A stretch of 64,000 bases of DNA from Umboniibacter marinipuniceus (GTDB lineage Bacteria > Pseudomonadota > Gammaproteobacteria > Pseudomonadales > DSM-25080): positions 434,001 to 498,000 of the forward strand of contig NZ_REFJ01000002.1 in assembly GCF_003688415.1 (NCBI RefSeq), written 5' to 3'. Below, in pieces: positions 56,001 to 64,000 of this stretch (positions are counted from its first letter, which is position 1; every line of letters begins with the position of its first letter). Both the position numbers and the translations under genes were made by a program. The notes below the pieces were generated by a model. It was not told the DNA's origin. It was given only the letters and a program-made list of their open reading frames with translations, and did not search any database.

Positions 56001-56901
56001 TTCCCGCGCCAGGGTGTGGAGCAATCGCGGTTGGGTGGTTATGGGTTTCCACCTTCATTAGCATGTGGACCGGCTCATTCTTGTAGCCATATTCATCACC
56101 ATCTGGCGACACCCAAAGGCGATCTACAACCGGACCTTTGGTAACCGATGCGTTATCGCTGTAGGCGGACAAAACATTGTCACCCGATACTTTGTAGGTA
56201 TTACGGATCATGGCGAAAAGCGATAATGGCTGGTCTTCTCCGTCAATTGTCCAGCTCGCATTAAAGATTTTATGACGACAATGTTCGGAGTTTGCCTGGG
56301 CGAACATCATTAGCTCGGCATCAACCGGATCACGCCCCAACTCGTTGTATTTAGTCACGAGGTATTCAATTTCATCATCACCGAGGGCTAGACCTAGGTC
56401 CCGATTCGCTTGAGCGAGTGCTTCCACGCCATCGTTACCCAGTTCGATGCGCGAGAAGGGTTGTGGCTGCGCATGAGAAAAAACCTGTGAATAATCATTA
56501 GGAGAAGCTAAGACCTCTGAGGTCATGGGGTCAAACACTTCGGCCAACAGCGCATTACTAGGTCGAATGGGCTTTCCAGCGGCATCAAAAAATTGCCACG
56601 CTTCACCGCGCTCAACTCGCGATAAGCCCGATACACCGCAGTTGCGGAGAATGTCGGTCGCTTTCGATGACCAGGGTGATATGGTCCCAATGCGCGGCAC
56701 AATAAGCGTTCCCTCAACATCTCGCCCCGTAGTTTGCAACAGACGATCAATTATTTCTTGGCTCGCCACTAAGTCTTCGCCTTCAAGAAGCAATACAAAG
56801 TGAGCCGTGACGGAAGCCACACTTGGATCAACGTGCTGTAGACGAGTAAGAATTTGCTGATTTCTAAAGTGTGATAAGCAGGACTGAGCAGCTAATAACA
56901 T
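53068..56901 (-). CDS. purL: Phosphoribosylformylglycinamidine synthase
   Basis: Large single-chain FGAM synthase of purine synthesis. An N-terminal PurS-like region is followed by two PurM-like synthase domains (with [28 protein letters not shown] and GVGGDFELR). The C-terminal class I glutamine amidotransferase has its nucleophile in [10 protein letters not shown] (about residue 1120) and His/Glu in [8 protein letters not shown]. ATG at 56901 (1277 aa) aligns with the E. coli N-terminus; ATG at 56949 adds 16 residues without a ribosome-binding site. Confidence 0.96.
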   Translation of the reverse strand: [1277 protein letters not shown]

Positions 56902-57169
56902 CGCGACAAGGATCTCTATAGATTGAAAAGTTACGTCATTGTACTGCATGAGAGCAGATCTGATAGTTGGAGCGTAATTTTCACATTAATGGTAACTCAT
57001 CAAGTTAGCCGTATTCACCTCTTGCGATTAGTCATCGAGTTAGCGCAACTAAGCCGAGTAATGAGCAAGCTATTTATCACCATAGCTAAAACTAACTATG
57101 GCAAACGGACAGATAGCAGCTAACATTTAGTGATGTTCATCACAGCACTAGTGAGATACGCTGCACATT

Positions 57170-58630
57170 ATGATTATAAATTTAACAATAAGAATTGTAT
57201 TTGCGTTAACCGCCGTGGCGCTGTGGCTAAACGTTTCAATGGCTTCGGAGGCCAATCATGATGAGCCTTCCACATGGGTTCAGGCCGCTCAATCTCCGCT
57301 AATCCCCTTGAAAACATCTCAGCACACCCAGACTCAGAACGCTATTATAATCGGCAGTATCAACAAGCGAAGCACGTGGTATACCGATCACAATGAATTC
57401 CGTGGGATAGAGTACTTTTTGGCTACTCAGTTCTCACAATTTGCTAATCGTCCCATAGAGCTGATTGCCTACCCAAGCTTAGGTGAACTCCGCGATGCAC
57501 TACAACGTGGCGACATTGACGTTGTTGCTGCAGGGGTGAATGATCAATGGATTGACACCACCTCTTTTGTTGCAGGTCCAAACTATCGAACCGTGCTTCC
57601 GGTCATTGTAACGCCTCGCTCGAGTTCTCCGGGTATTGACGAAGGTACTCATAGCGGAATACCAGCACCCTCAGAAATCGTAGTTATCGATAATGGCTAT
57701 TCAGAGCATATCGCCAGACAGCACTTTCAGACTGCCGTCCGAGTTGATCCTCAAGCCAACATGCCAGTGCTGGTTGAATCAGTTAGCAGAGGAATAATTG
57801 ACGCTGCCGTGATTGATTTACATGCCTTTCAGCATGTCTCAATGCTGTATCCTGATCTACAAGCCCATTCAATAGGTGGAGTTACTCCGAATCATACTTG
57901 GCTAACCAGCCACCGCGATCCAACGCTGTCCGCCATGATTCAGCAGTTCTTCCGTGATCATCTTGATTATATTGCACTGGATAACATGATGGCCGCAGAG
58001 CTACCGAGAATTACGGAATTCTCTGAAGCCGACGCGCGTTCGTTCCGCTTTCTCATGAGAGCACGCTTACCAGCTTTCTCCCAAACTATCGTGGCCGCGG
58101 CAGAAACAGTTAATCTACCAACCAGCCTGATTGCTGCAGTGGGCTTTCAGGAGTCTCATTGGTCCGCAAACGCGACTAGCCCCACAGGGGTCAAGGGATT
58201 CATGATGTTAACGCAAACTACGGCAGCCGAACTCGGCGTAGTAGATAGAACTAATGCGTCCGCTTCAATCTTCGGTGGCGCGCGCTATTTGCGAAAGCTC
58301 TATAACAACCTTCCTGATCGGCTTTCCTACGATAATCGAATAGCTTTCGCCCTCGCGAGCTACAATATGGGGCGCTCCCACCTTGAGGACGCTCGTATCT
58401 TGGCACAGCAAAACGGCTATGATCCCGATCGTTGGGATCATGTAAAGCCCTTTGTCATCATGCTTGAGGATCCAAATATCTACGCGAGCACTAAACGAGG
58501 TTATGCCCGCGGTAGAGAGTGTGCAACCTATGTAGACAATGTGCTTCGCTATCAAGCGCTCCTCGATACGACACCCTACCTTGTGGCCAACAGCATACAG
58601 CGCCACACCCGATACGCTGTCGCCCCCTAA
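57170..58630 (+). CDS. mltF: Membrane-bound lytic murein transglycosylase F
   Basis: A 486-aa periplasmic enzyme that cleaves peptidoglycan glycans to 1,6-anhydro ends. The signal segment (about residues 5-26, ending SMAS) has no lipobox Cys. An ABC-type solute-binding-like domain follows (about 55-280), then an SLT domain with catalytic Glu328 in GFQESHW, GVKGFMMLTQTTA and ALASYNMGRSHLEDAR. It is divergent from purL, the conserved E. coli arrangement. Confidence 0.94.
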   Translation: MIINLTIRIVFALTAVALWLNVSMASEANHDEPSTWVQAAQSPLIPLKTSQHTQTQNAIIIGSINKRSTWYTDHNEFRGIEYFLATQFSQFANRPIELIAYPSLGELRDALQRGDIDVVAAGVNDQWIDTTSFVAGPNYRTVLPVIVTPRSSSPGIDEGTHSGIPAPSEIVVIDNGYSEHIARQHFQTAVRVDPQANMPVLVESVSRGIIDAAVIDLHAFQHVSMLYPDLQAHSIGGVTPNHTWLTSHRDPTLSAMIQQFFRDHLDYIALDNMMAAELPRITEFSEADARSFRFLMRARLPAFSQTIVAAAETVNLPTSLIAAVGFQESHWSANATSPTGVKGFMMLTQTTAAELGVVDRTNASASIFGGARYLRKLYNNLPDRLSYDNRIAFALASYNMGRSHLEDARILAQQNGYDPDRWDHVKPFVIMLEDPNIYASTKRGYARGRECATYVDNVLRYQALLDTTPYLVANSIQRHTRYAVAP

Positions 58631-58693
58631 ATATGGCGTGACAATTGAGCTAAATACGACTAAATTAGGCGTTTTAGACACTGGAACAACTAC

Positions 58694-59959
58694 TTGAACG
58701 AGCTATCGGACAGCTTTCTGCTGGCGACCCTTGCAATTCTCATTCTCACTTCGGCCTTCTTTTCGGGTTCTGAAACGGGAATGATGGCACTTAATCCCTA
58801 TAAGCTTAAGCATCGTGTAAACAGTGGCCACAAAGGCGCTAAACGAGCTAGTAGGCTACTAGAAAAGCCTGAAAAGCTAATCGGCATCATACTGATTGGC
58901 AACAATCTTGTTAATATTGGGGCGTCCGCAATAGCAACCGTGTTAGCCATGCGTTGGTTTGGCGATGCCGGTGTGCTTATCGCTACGGGCGCTCTAACGA
59001 TTATCATCCTCATTTTTGCGGAAGTAACGCCAAAGACCCTCGCAGCCCATCGCCCAGAACTGATCGCGATCCCCGCCTCCAGTGTACTGACCCCTTTACT
59101 AGTGGTCTTTTCACCGTTTGTATGGCTGGTTAACCACGCCTCAAGAATATTACTTCGGCTATTAGGCTTGAAAACCTCAGGTGGACAGCGTCATATTCTT
59201 AGCACCGATGAGTTAAAAACCGTTGTGCAGGAAGGTGGTAAACAGATTTCCCCCACCTACAAGGGAATGTTGCTGAATATTCTTGATCTCGACAAGATGA
59301 CGGTCGAAGATATTATGGTCCCGCGAAATGAGGTTCAAACGATTGATACCAATGACAGTTTTGCCGAGATTGAACAACAAATTTCACAGAGTGAATATAC
59401 TCGCATCCCTATTGTGAACGGCGACATTAATGATGTAGTAGGTATCTTGCACCTCAGAAATGCCTTGAACCTCTTTAAAACTGGCGACGCGATCAAAAAA
59501 GATCAGCTAATCGCCGCCGCTCACGATGCCTATTTCGTACCTGAAAGCACGCCGCTTTCTACCATGCTAGTAAACTTTCAAAAGCAACAGCGCCGAATTG
59601 GCCTAGTGGTTGATGAGTACGGCGATGTGCAGGGGCTCGTTACCCTAGAAGATCTGCTTGAAGAGATTGTCGGCCGCTTTACCACCGACACCAACGACGA
59701 CGATGATATTATCGTGATCGCTGAAAACAACTTCTCTATTGATGCGACAGCACTTGTGCGAGATGTCAACAAAGCGCTGGACTGGGAGTTGCCTATCGAC
59801 GGCCCGAAAACTATGAATGGGTTAATTGTAGAGACGCTTGAACAGATTCCCGAAGCTCCGGTTGCCATTCGAATCGGCAACTACATTCTCGAAGCTCAGC
59901 TTATCGATAAACAACGAATCAAAACAATTAGTGCCTACCAGTTAATCGACGCAGATTAG
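58694..59959 (+). CDS. CNNM/CorC-family membrane protein with CBS domains (YfjD-like)
   Basis: A 421-aa protein linked to magnesium/cobalt efflux. An N-terminal CNNM domain (DUF21) has about four helices and the FFSGSETGMMALNPYKLKHR motif. Two CBS domains follow (about 195-325, TVEDIMVPRNEV and VVDEYGDVQGLVTLEDLLEEIVG), then a C-terminal CorC_HlyC domain. The start is TTG at 58694 with GGAA seven bases upstream. It ends overlapping the convergent DUF1289 gene by 3 bases. Confidence 0.9.
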   Translation: MNELSDSFLLATLAILILTSAFFSGSETGMMALNPYKLKHRVNSGHKGAKRASRLLEKPEKLIGIILIGNNLVNIGASAIATVLAMRWFGDAGVLIATGALTIIILIFAEVTPKTLAAHRPELIAIPASSVLTPLLVVFSPFVWLVNHASRILLRLLGLKTSGGQRHILSTDELKTVVQEGGKQISPTYKGMLLNILDLDKMTVEDIMVPRNEVQTIDTNDSFAEIEQQISQSEYTRIPIVNGDINDVVGILHLRNALNLFKTGDAIKKDQLIAAAHDAYFVPESTPLSTMLVNFQKQQRRIGLVVDEYGDVQGLVTLEDLLEEIVGRFTTDTNDDDDIIVIAENNFSIDATALVRDVNKALDWELPIDGPKTMNGLIVETLEQIPEAPVAIRIGNYILEAQLIDKQRIKTISAYQLIDAD

Positions 59960-60132
59960 AGGCTCATACCCTGAGCCTGAGCTCGCTCATTCGATTCTTT
60001 AATACAGGCTATCTGCTCTTCCTCACTGTAGAGCTGCCACTCAGTGATATCATCTGCTGTGCGAAAACAGCCAATACATACGTCGTCATTGTCTAGTGCA
60101 CAAACACCAATGCAGGGTGAAGCAATACTCAT
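59956..60132 (-). CDS. DUF1289-family small cysteine-rich protein
   Basis: A 58-aa protein [17 protein letters not shown]... with CIGVC and VCIGCFRT, then the [12 protein letters not shown] motif. This pattern of paired cysteines and conserved Trp defines DUF1289. Function is unknown. ATG at 60132 overlaps the gamma-carbonic-anhydrase stop (ATGA) and has AAGGAA upstream, so it is translationally coupled. Confidence 0.88.
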   Translation of the reverse strand: MSIASPCIGVCALDNDDVCIGCFRTADDITEWQLYSEEEQIACIKESNERAQAQGMSL

Positions 60133-60653
60133 GAAAGTTCCTTTAGCTGGTCAATATAACGCTCTGCATTCTCCACATAGTGATCCGCAGAGGCTTTGAG
60201 TAATTCGTAGGTTGATTCGTCTAGCTGACGAACAACTTTCGCTGGTGATCCCATCACGAGCGAGTAATCGGCAATCTCAGTATCCTCAGTAACCAGTGAA
60301 TTCGCGCCGATGATACAGGATTTGCCAATCTTCGCGCCATTCAAAATAGTAGAATTGATACCAATCAACGAGTAATCCCCTATCTCACAACCGTGCAACA
60401 TCACCTGATGACCAACGGTAACCCCTCGCCCTACGCGCAGCGGGATGCCTGCATCTGTGTGCAGTACTGAGCCATCCTGAATATTGCTGTCGTGACCCAC
60501 TTCAATCAATGCGTTATCGGCACGAATGACGGCAGAAAACCACACCGAGGCGCCTGGGTGCAGCACCACCTCACCAATCAACGCGGCCGTGGGCGCAATA
60601 AAATGTTGATTACCCAGTATCCGAGGAGATTTGTCTCCGAGTTTGAATAACAT
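60129..60653 (-). CDS. Gamma carbonic anhydrase family protein (YrdA-like)
   Basis: A 174-aa left-handed beta-helix hexapeptide-repeat protein of the YrdA/PaaY/gamma-CA type. Metal-binding histidines lie in GSVLHTD and [37 protein letters not shown] is the family signature. Enzymatic activity varies in this family. The ATG follows the Nudix stop directly, with its AAGGAG inside the Nudix coding sequence. Confidence 0.9.
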   Translation of the reverse strand: MLFKLGDKSPRILGNQHFIAPTAALIGEVVLHPGASVWFSAVIRADNALIEVGHDSNIQDGSVLHTDAGIPLRVGRGVTVGHQVMLHGCEIGDYSLIGINSTILNGAKIGKSCIIGANSLVTEDTEIADYSLVMGSPAKVVRQLDESTYELLKASADHYVENAERYIDQLKELS

Positions 60654-61238
60654 CTAAATCTCCTTAAAGTTGATATCGCTATCGAAAAGTTGCTTGGCAA
60701 CGTCGGTAATAATATACGAGGTCATTCCCCAAATTCGATGACCTTGGTAGTGATATTCAGGGACGGCGACGACTCGCTCTCTGTGCCGACTGCGCGTTGT
60801 ACCGCTGATGTTGGCACTTACGAAGTGGCTCATTGGTACACTGAAAATCTGATCGATCTCATCAGGATTGGCCGTAAGTGGAGGAAGGCTATCGATCACG
60901 CCCAATATAGATGTGACGTGAACGCCCCACTTTGACACCAATGACGATAACGGTCGCACCACTTCAACATGAGTTGGAGGTAGTGCAATTTCCTCCCAAC
61001 TTTCACGTAACGCTGCCTCCTCTGCACTCTCACCCGCTTCGATGATGCCACCAGGAAAGGCAACTTCCCCACTATGGTGAGTCAGGTGTTGAGAACGTGT
61101 GGTTAGCACCACATTCCAATCCTTCTGTTGTTGATGCAGGGCAAAAAGTACCGAGGCGGACCTACTGTAGGGCAGCGCGAAGAATGGCGCCGTCTGATAC
61201 GCCGCTGCTCGTCGCTTTAGTGTTTGATAATCCAACAA
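60654..61238 (-). CDS. CoA pyrophosphatase-type Nudix hydrolase
   Basis: A 194-aa protein of the NUDT7/YeaB-type. The extended CoA-specific motif (LTHHSGEVAFPGG) precedes the Nudix box GGIIEAGESAEEAALRESWEEI, with REsWEE catalytic residues present. It probably hydrolyses coenzyme A or its derivatives. It is the first gene of the minus-strand run with gamma-CA and DUF1289, and is divergent from another Nudix gene. Confidence 0.9.
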   Translation of the reverse strand: MLDYQTLKRRAAAYQTAPFFALPYSRSASVLFALHQQQKDWNVVLTTRSQHLTHHSGEVAFPGGIIEAGESAEEAALRESWEEIALPPTHVEVVRPLSSLVSKWGVHVTSILGVIDSLPPLTANPDEIDQIFSVPMSHFVSANISGTTRSRHRERVVAVPEYHYQGHRIWGMTSYIITDVAKQLFDSDINFKEI

Positions 61239-61319
61239 AACGCCAAATTCCTTAGTATATTCACAGGTACCCTAGTACCGTCGCCCTGATTATACTACGG
61301 TAAATTCCGAGGTGCCCCT

Positions 61320-61862
61320 ATGAAATTTTGCAACCTGTGTGGCAGTGACCTAGCCCAACGCGTTCCCGCTGGTGACAACCGGCCCAGACATCAGTGCACT
61401 GAGTGTAATGAGATTCACTATCAAAACCCTAAGATGGTCGTGGGCACCCTTGTCAGTGACGATCAAGGTCGCGTTTTACTCTGTCGACGCGCTATCGAAC
61501 CTCGTCATGGCTACTGGACGCTTCCTGCCGGATACATGGAAAACGGCGAAACAACGCTACAAGGTGCCTTGAGGGAAACTTGGGAAGAAGCGGAAGCGAA
61601 CGTAAGCACTCCAGCTCTGTATCAGATTTTTAACGTCCCGCGAATAAATCAGGTCTACTTTATCTATCGCGCTACCCTTGACGGCGCCTTCGGTTGCGGT
61701 GAAGAATCCCTTGAATGCCAACTTTTTCATCAGCACGAGATCCCTTGGGATGAGTTAGCTTTTAGCACGGTCTATCACTGCTTGAAACGTTGGTTCCAGC
61801 ATCCTAACGATCACCAGGTTCAGGAGCGAACTATCGACTATCCAGCACGAGCTTCAAGCTGA
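61320..61862 (+). CDS. Nudix hydrolase with N-terminal zinc ribbon
   Basis: A 180-aa protein starting MKFCNLCGSDL, with CTEC completing a four-cysteine zinc ribbon (about residues 4-29). A Nudix domain follows, with the box GYMENGETTLQGALRETWEEAEA. Members of this subgroup are annotated as NUDIX/NudC-like hydrolases of unclear substrate. The stop overlaps the next start by one base (TGATG). Confidence 0.9.
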   Translation: MKFCNLCGSDLAQRVPAGDNRPRHQCTECNEIHYQNPKMVVGTLVSDDQGRVLLCRRAIEPRHGYWTLPAGYMENGETTLQGALRETWEEAEANVSTPALYQIFNVPRINQVYFIYRATLDGAFGCGEESLECQLFHQHEIPWDELAFSTVYHCLKRWFQHPNDHQVQERTIDYPARASS

Positions 61863-62281
61863 TGATTTGCCCCTGCGATACCGGTAGACGCTATGAAAAG
61901 TGCTGCAAGCTCCTTCACGAAGGAATGTTCGCTACCAATCCTCTCGCATTGATGCGTTCACGTTATAGCGCCTTTGCGCTGGGCTTAGTGAGTTATCTCA
62001 ACGCTACCCAAACACTAGACGTTATTGACGAGCTCGACGATTCACGTTGGACGCGCCTATTGATCCATGACGCAGGAGCAGACTGGGTTCGCTTTTCGGC
62101 AAGGTGGGAGGCCAATGGCCACGTTGGCACGCTTTCGGAACACTCGCACTTCGAACAGAGAGAGGGTCAGTGGCTCTACACACAAGGGGAGTCGCTAGAT
62201 ATGGGAGCTTTAACCTTGCCCAGTCGAAACGCTAATTGTTGGTGCGCATCAGGAAAGAAATTCAAACGCTGCCACGGTTAG
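61862..62281 (+). CDS. YchJ-family protein with two SEC-C motifs
   Basis: A 139-aa protein with SEC-C-type zinc motifs at both ends: CPCDTGRRYEKCC (residues 3-15) and CWCASGKKFKRCH (C-terminus). They enclose an NTF2-like YchJ domain with LMRSRYSAFALG. Function is unknown. It is coupled to the upstream Nudix gene and overlaps the convergent YciH-like gene by four bases. Confidence 0.9.
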   Translation: MICPCDTGRRYEKCCKLLHEGMFATNPLALMRSRYSAFALGLVSYLNATQTLDVIDELDDSRWTRLLIHDAGADWVRFSARWEANGHVGTLSEHSHFEQREGQWLYTQGESLDMGALTLPSRNANCWCASGKKFKRCHG

Positions 62282-62619
62282 CCGCCCGCTAGCTTTACCT
62301 GGTACCCTTTGGCCTCTAGCAGCTGTTTTAGTCGTTGGCGATGGTCGCCTTGTATTTCAACTACGCCATCCTTGATAGCACCACCGGTGGCACATTTCGC
62401 CTTCAGTTCCTTAGCGAGCTTCTTCAACTCAGCACCGGCAATACCCAAGCCCTCAATTTGGCTAACGCCTGCGCCTTTACGCTTACGATCCAAGCGAAGC
62501 CTCACTACACCGTCGGTGAGTGAGACCTTCTCAGGCTCTCGACATTGGCACTTTCTCTCAGGCTGCTGACAGTTGGGGCAAATTCGCCCAGCATCGGTAC
62601 TATAAACAACGCGCGACAT
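62278..62619 (-). CDS. yciH: SUI1/eIF1-like translation factor (YciH)
   Basis: A 113-aa protein with an N-terminal Cys cluster (CPNCQQPERKCQC) and the SUI1 domain RLRLDRKRKGAGVSQIEGLG...LAKELKAKCATGGAIKDGVVEIQGDH. In E. coli YciH can influence fidelity of initiation. It overlaps the mutT gene by 20 bases. Confidence 0.92.
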   Translation of the reverse strand: MSRVVYSTDAGRICPNCQQPERKCQCREPEKVSLTDGVVRLRLDRKRKGAGVSQIEGLGIAGAELKKLAKELKAKCATGGAIKDGVVEIQGDHRQRLKQLLEAKGYQVKLAGG

Positions 62620-63031
62620 GGTATTCTCCTAGGCCAAGAAAGTGGTTTAGCCGCTCAATCATTTCCCGGTTGGCCGCGGGAAATGTCAGCGAATCAAGTT
62701 GCGTCACTTCCACCCAGTCGATGAGCTGTCCCTCGCGGGCTATCGCACACTGTGTGCTCACCTTGAACGCAAAAAGACTAAAGCGTATCGATAGCTCGGG
62801 ATACTGGTAGTTAAGCTCTCCCACGAACTCAGCTTGAGCTTCCTCGAGCGCAAGCCCTACCTCTTCTGCCAGCTCACGAACGACCGCTTGAAGCGCCGTT
62901 TCTCCGGTTTCGACCTTGCCTCCGGGGAACTCCCACTTTCCTCCCTGGTGCTTATCGATGCTACGTTGAGCAATCAGAATTTTGCTACCGCAAAGTACCA
63001 GACCAATAGCAATATGCAGCGGCATAACCAT
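62600..63031 (-). CDS. mutT: MutT-like 8-oxo-dGTP diphosphatase
   Basis: A 143-aa Nudix enzyme that sanitises oxidised dGTP. The Nudix box is GGKVETGETALQAVVRELAEEVGL, preceded by KWEFPGG, the MutT signature. No thiamine-phosphate-synthase fusion is present. ATG at 63031 overlaps the argJ stop by one base; a second ATG at 63025 has better ribosome-binding-site spacing. Confidence 0.92.
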   Translation of the reverse strand: MVMPLHIAIGLVLCGSKILIAQRSIDKHQGGKWEFPGGKVETGETALQAVVRELAEEVGLALEEAQAEFVGELNYQYPELSIRFSLFAFKVSTQCAIAREGQLIDWVEVTQLDSLTFPAANREMIERLNHFLGLGEYHVARCL

Positions 63032-64000
63032 TAACTCCGATAGTCTGCGTTAATAGAAACGTAATCATGCGAAAAATCACAAGTGTAAACTGTATCCGAG
63101 TTGTCTCCGCGACCCAAAGAAATTGAGATGGTTATCTCACTGAGGTCCATCACCGCTTGCCCAGCTTCCTCAGTATAATCGGGAGACACTGCGCCGTTGC
63201 GAACAATTTCCAGCTCATTCAGATAGATTGACACCTGCTCGGTGTCTAGATCGGAGATTCCCGCGCGCCCTACCGCCGCTAAAATTCGACCCCAGTTTGG
63301 ATCACTGGCATAGAGAGCTGTTTTCACCAATGGTGATTCGGCAACGGCATATGCAACTAGCCTAGCCTCATCAGATGTCTGGGTGCTGGTAACTTCAACT
63401 GTGACGAACTTGGTTGCGCCCTCGGCGTCACGAACAATCGCCTGCGCTAAGAAAAGAAAGACCTCCCCTAACTGCTGCTTGAATTCGTGCCATCCCGGTT
63501 GCCCTGGCGCAAGCTCCACGCCGCTTGCCCCAGTAGCGATCAACATTGCCGCATCGTTGGTGGAGGTATCACCGTCTACAGTAATTCGATTGAAGCTAGG
63601 CTCGATCAGCGAACTTGCTAGTTCATCTAAATGAGTTTGGGCTATTCGCGCATCAGTGGCCACAAAGCCAAGCATGGTTGCCATATTCGGCTTAATCATA
63701 CCGGCGCCTTTGGAAATCCCAGCGATCGTAATCTCACCACCCGCTATAGCCAGTGTTCGCCCCGCGTACTTGGGAACGGTATCTGTGGTCATAATACCGG
63801 TGGCCGCCTGTAGCCACGAAGCACCGAAGGATTCTGTAGTGATTTGCTGAACGCCCGCCGCGAAGCGCTCCATTGGCATCGTTTCACCAATGACTCCGGT
63901 AGAGTACGGTAATACCTGATCTGCTGAATAGCCGAGCTGTGCAGCAACAAGCTCGCAGCTTAATTGTGCGTCACCCATGCCCTGACTACCTGTGCCCGCG
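63031..64000 (-). CDS. argJ: Bifunctional glutamate N-acetyltransferase ArgJ (5' end outside window)
   Basis: The frame runs open to the right edge. At the edge it reads AGTGSQGMGDA, part of the ArgJ NAGTG motif, so the N-terminal third (roughly 80-90 residues) is beyond the window. The autocleavage site lies in MIKPNMATMLGF (Ala-Thr junction), with STGVIGE and SDPNWGRILAAVGRAG also present. It recycles the acetyl group between acetylornithine and glutamate in arginine synthesis. It is followed directly by mutT. Confidence 0.95.
   Translation of the reverse strand, partial: AGTGSQGMGDAQLSCELVAAQLGYSADQVLPYSTGVIGETMPMERFAAGVQQITTESFGASWLQAATGIMTTDTVPKYAGRTLAIAGGEITIAGISKGAGMIKPNMATMLGFVATDARIAQTHLDELASSLIEPSFNRITVDGDTSTNDAAMLIATGASGVELAPGQPGWHEFKQQLGEVFLFLAQAIVRDAEGATKFVTVEVTSTQTSDEARLVAYAVAESPLVKTALYASDPNWGRILAAVGRAGISDLDTEQVSIYLNELEIVRNGAVSPDYTEEAGQAVMDLSEITISISLGRGDNSDTVYTCDFSHDYVSINADYRS

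Noticed and set aside
57080..57110. PurR box before purL
   Set aside because: Only a half-like GCAAACG is present (57102-57108), next to an unrelated CCATAG/CTATGG inverted repeat; no full palindromic site is visible.
58265..58681. 138-aa minus-strand frame over the end of mltF
   Set aside because: Antisense to the conserved SLT domain; it is long only because of codon bias on the opposite strand.

Overview
The window is a dense, mostly housekeeping stretch of a gammaproteobacterial chromosome. Many neighbourhoods match the Pseudomonas type: alaS-lysC beside tRNA-Ser and tRNA-Arg, hda-DUF2066 divergent from purM-purN-DUF3108, mrp divergent from metG followed by rsxABCDGE, ccoNOQP-ccoGHIS, argG/pyrC/rnt/peroxiredoxin/grxD, and purL divergent from mltF. 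The aerobic or microaerobic energy genes (cbb3 oxidase, Rsx/Rnf complex, class I fumarase, Fe/Mn SOD, AhpC-type peroxiredoxin) suggest a free-living, possibly marine, heterotroph. I cannot place it below class level from sequence alone.

Layout. 1-9100: dusC, a short decayed intergenic stretch, a minus-strand tRNA cluster (Ser-GCT, two copies of Arg-ACG), lysC, alaS, a small hinT/Trm112-like/M23 peptidase run, then trmL, mioC and a flavodoxin. 9100-15430: mnmC, a glutamine cyclotransferase and a DTW-domain tRNA enzyme overlapping head to tail, then an M16 presequence-type protease. 15480-18000: an alpha/beta hydrolase, a repeat-rich gap, an unrecognised 152-aa protein and a second flavodoxin. 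18180-25850: hda, DUF2066, purM, purN, DUF3108, mrp, metG. 25950-31814: the six-gene rsx/rnf operon, ending inside a 42-bp tandem repeat. 32140-41240: on the minus strand, a Yip1-like membrane protein and the complete cbb3 operon, including the small ccoQ and ccoS genes. 41500-49250: argG, pyrC, rnt, a LysR regulator, a 2-Cys peroxiredoxin, grxD, argD, an orphan ABC ATPase and csrA. 49290-57000: a pterin dehydratase, fumarase, a coiled-coil membrane protein, sodB, purL. 57170-64000: mltF, a CNNM/CorC protein, a DUF1289 protein, gamma carbonic anhydrase, three Nudix hydrolases, YchJ-like, YciH-like, and argJ running off the right edge.

How the genes work together. The cco block encodes the oxidase subunits (N, O, Q, P), then CcoG (copper reduction), CcoH, CcoI (copper pump) and CcoS, with a TauE/SafE-like membrane protein at the end. 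A good intrinsic terminator sits between ccoP and ccoG. The rsx block is a complete electron-transport complex. Purine (purM, purN, purL), pyrimidine (pyrC), arginine (argG, argD, argJ) and tRNA-modification (dusC, trmL, mnmC, DTW) genes are scattered as ordinary singletons or pairs.

I found no phage, insertion sequence, CRISPR array, defence island or secondary-metabolite cluster. The most unusual material is the 42-bp array that contains the rsxE stop codon, at the place where nth usually lies. Next are the 9-bp array touching the stop codon of an unrecognised gene, the intra-operon terminator in cco, csrA located away from its usual alaS-lysC-tRNA neighbourhood, and a duplicated tRNA-Arg unit. 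None of these amounts to a clearly new biological system.
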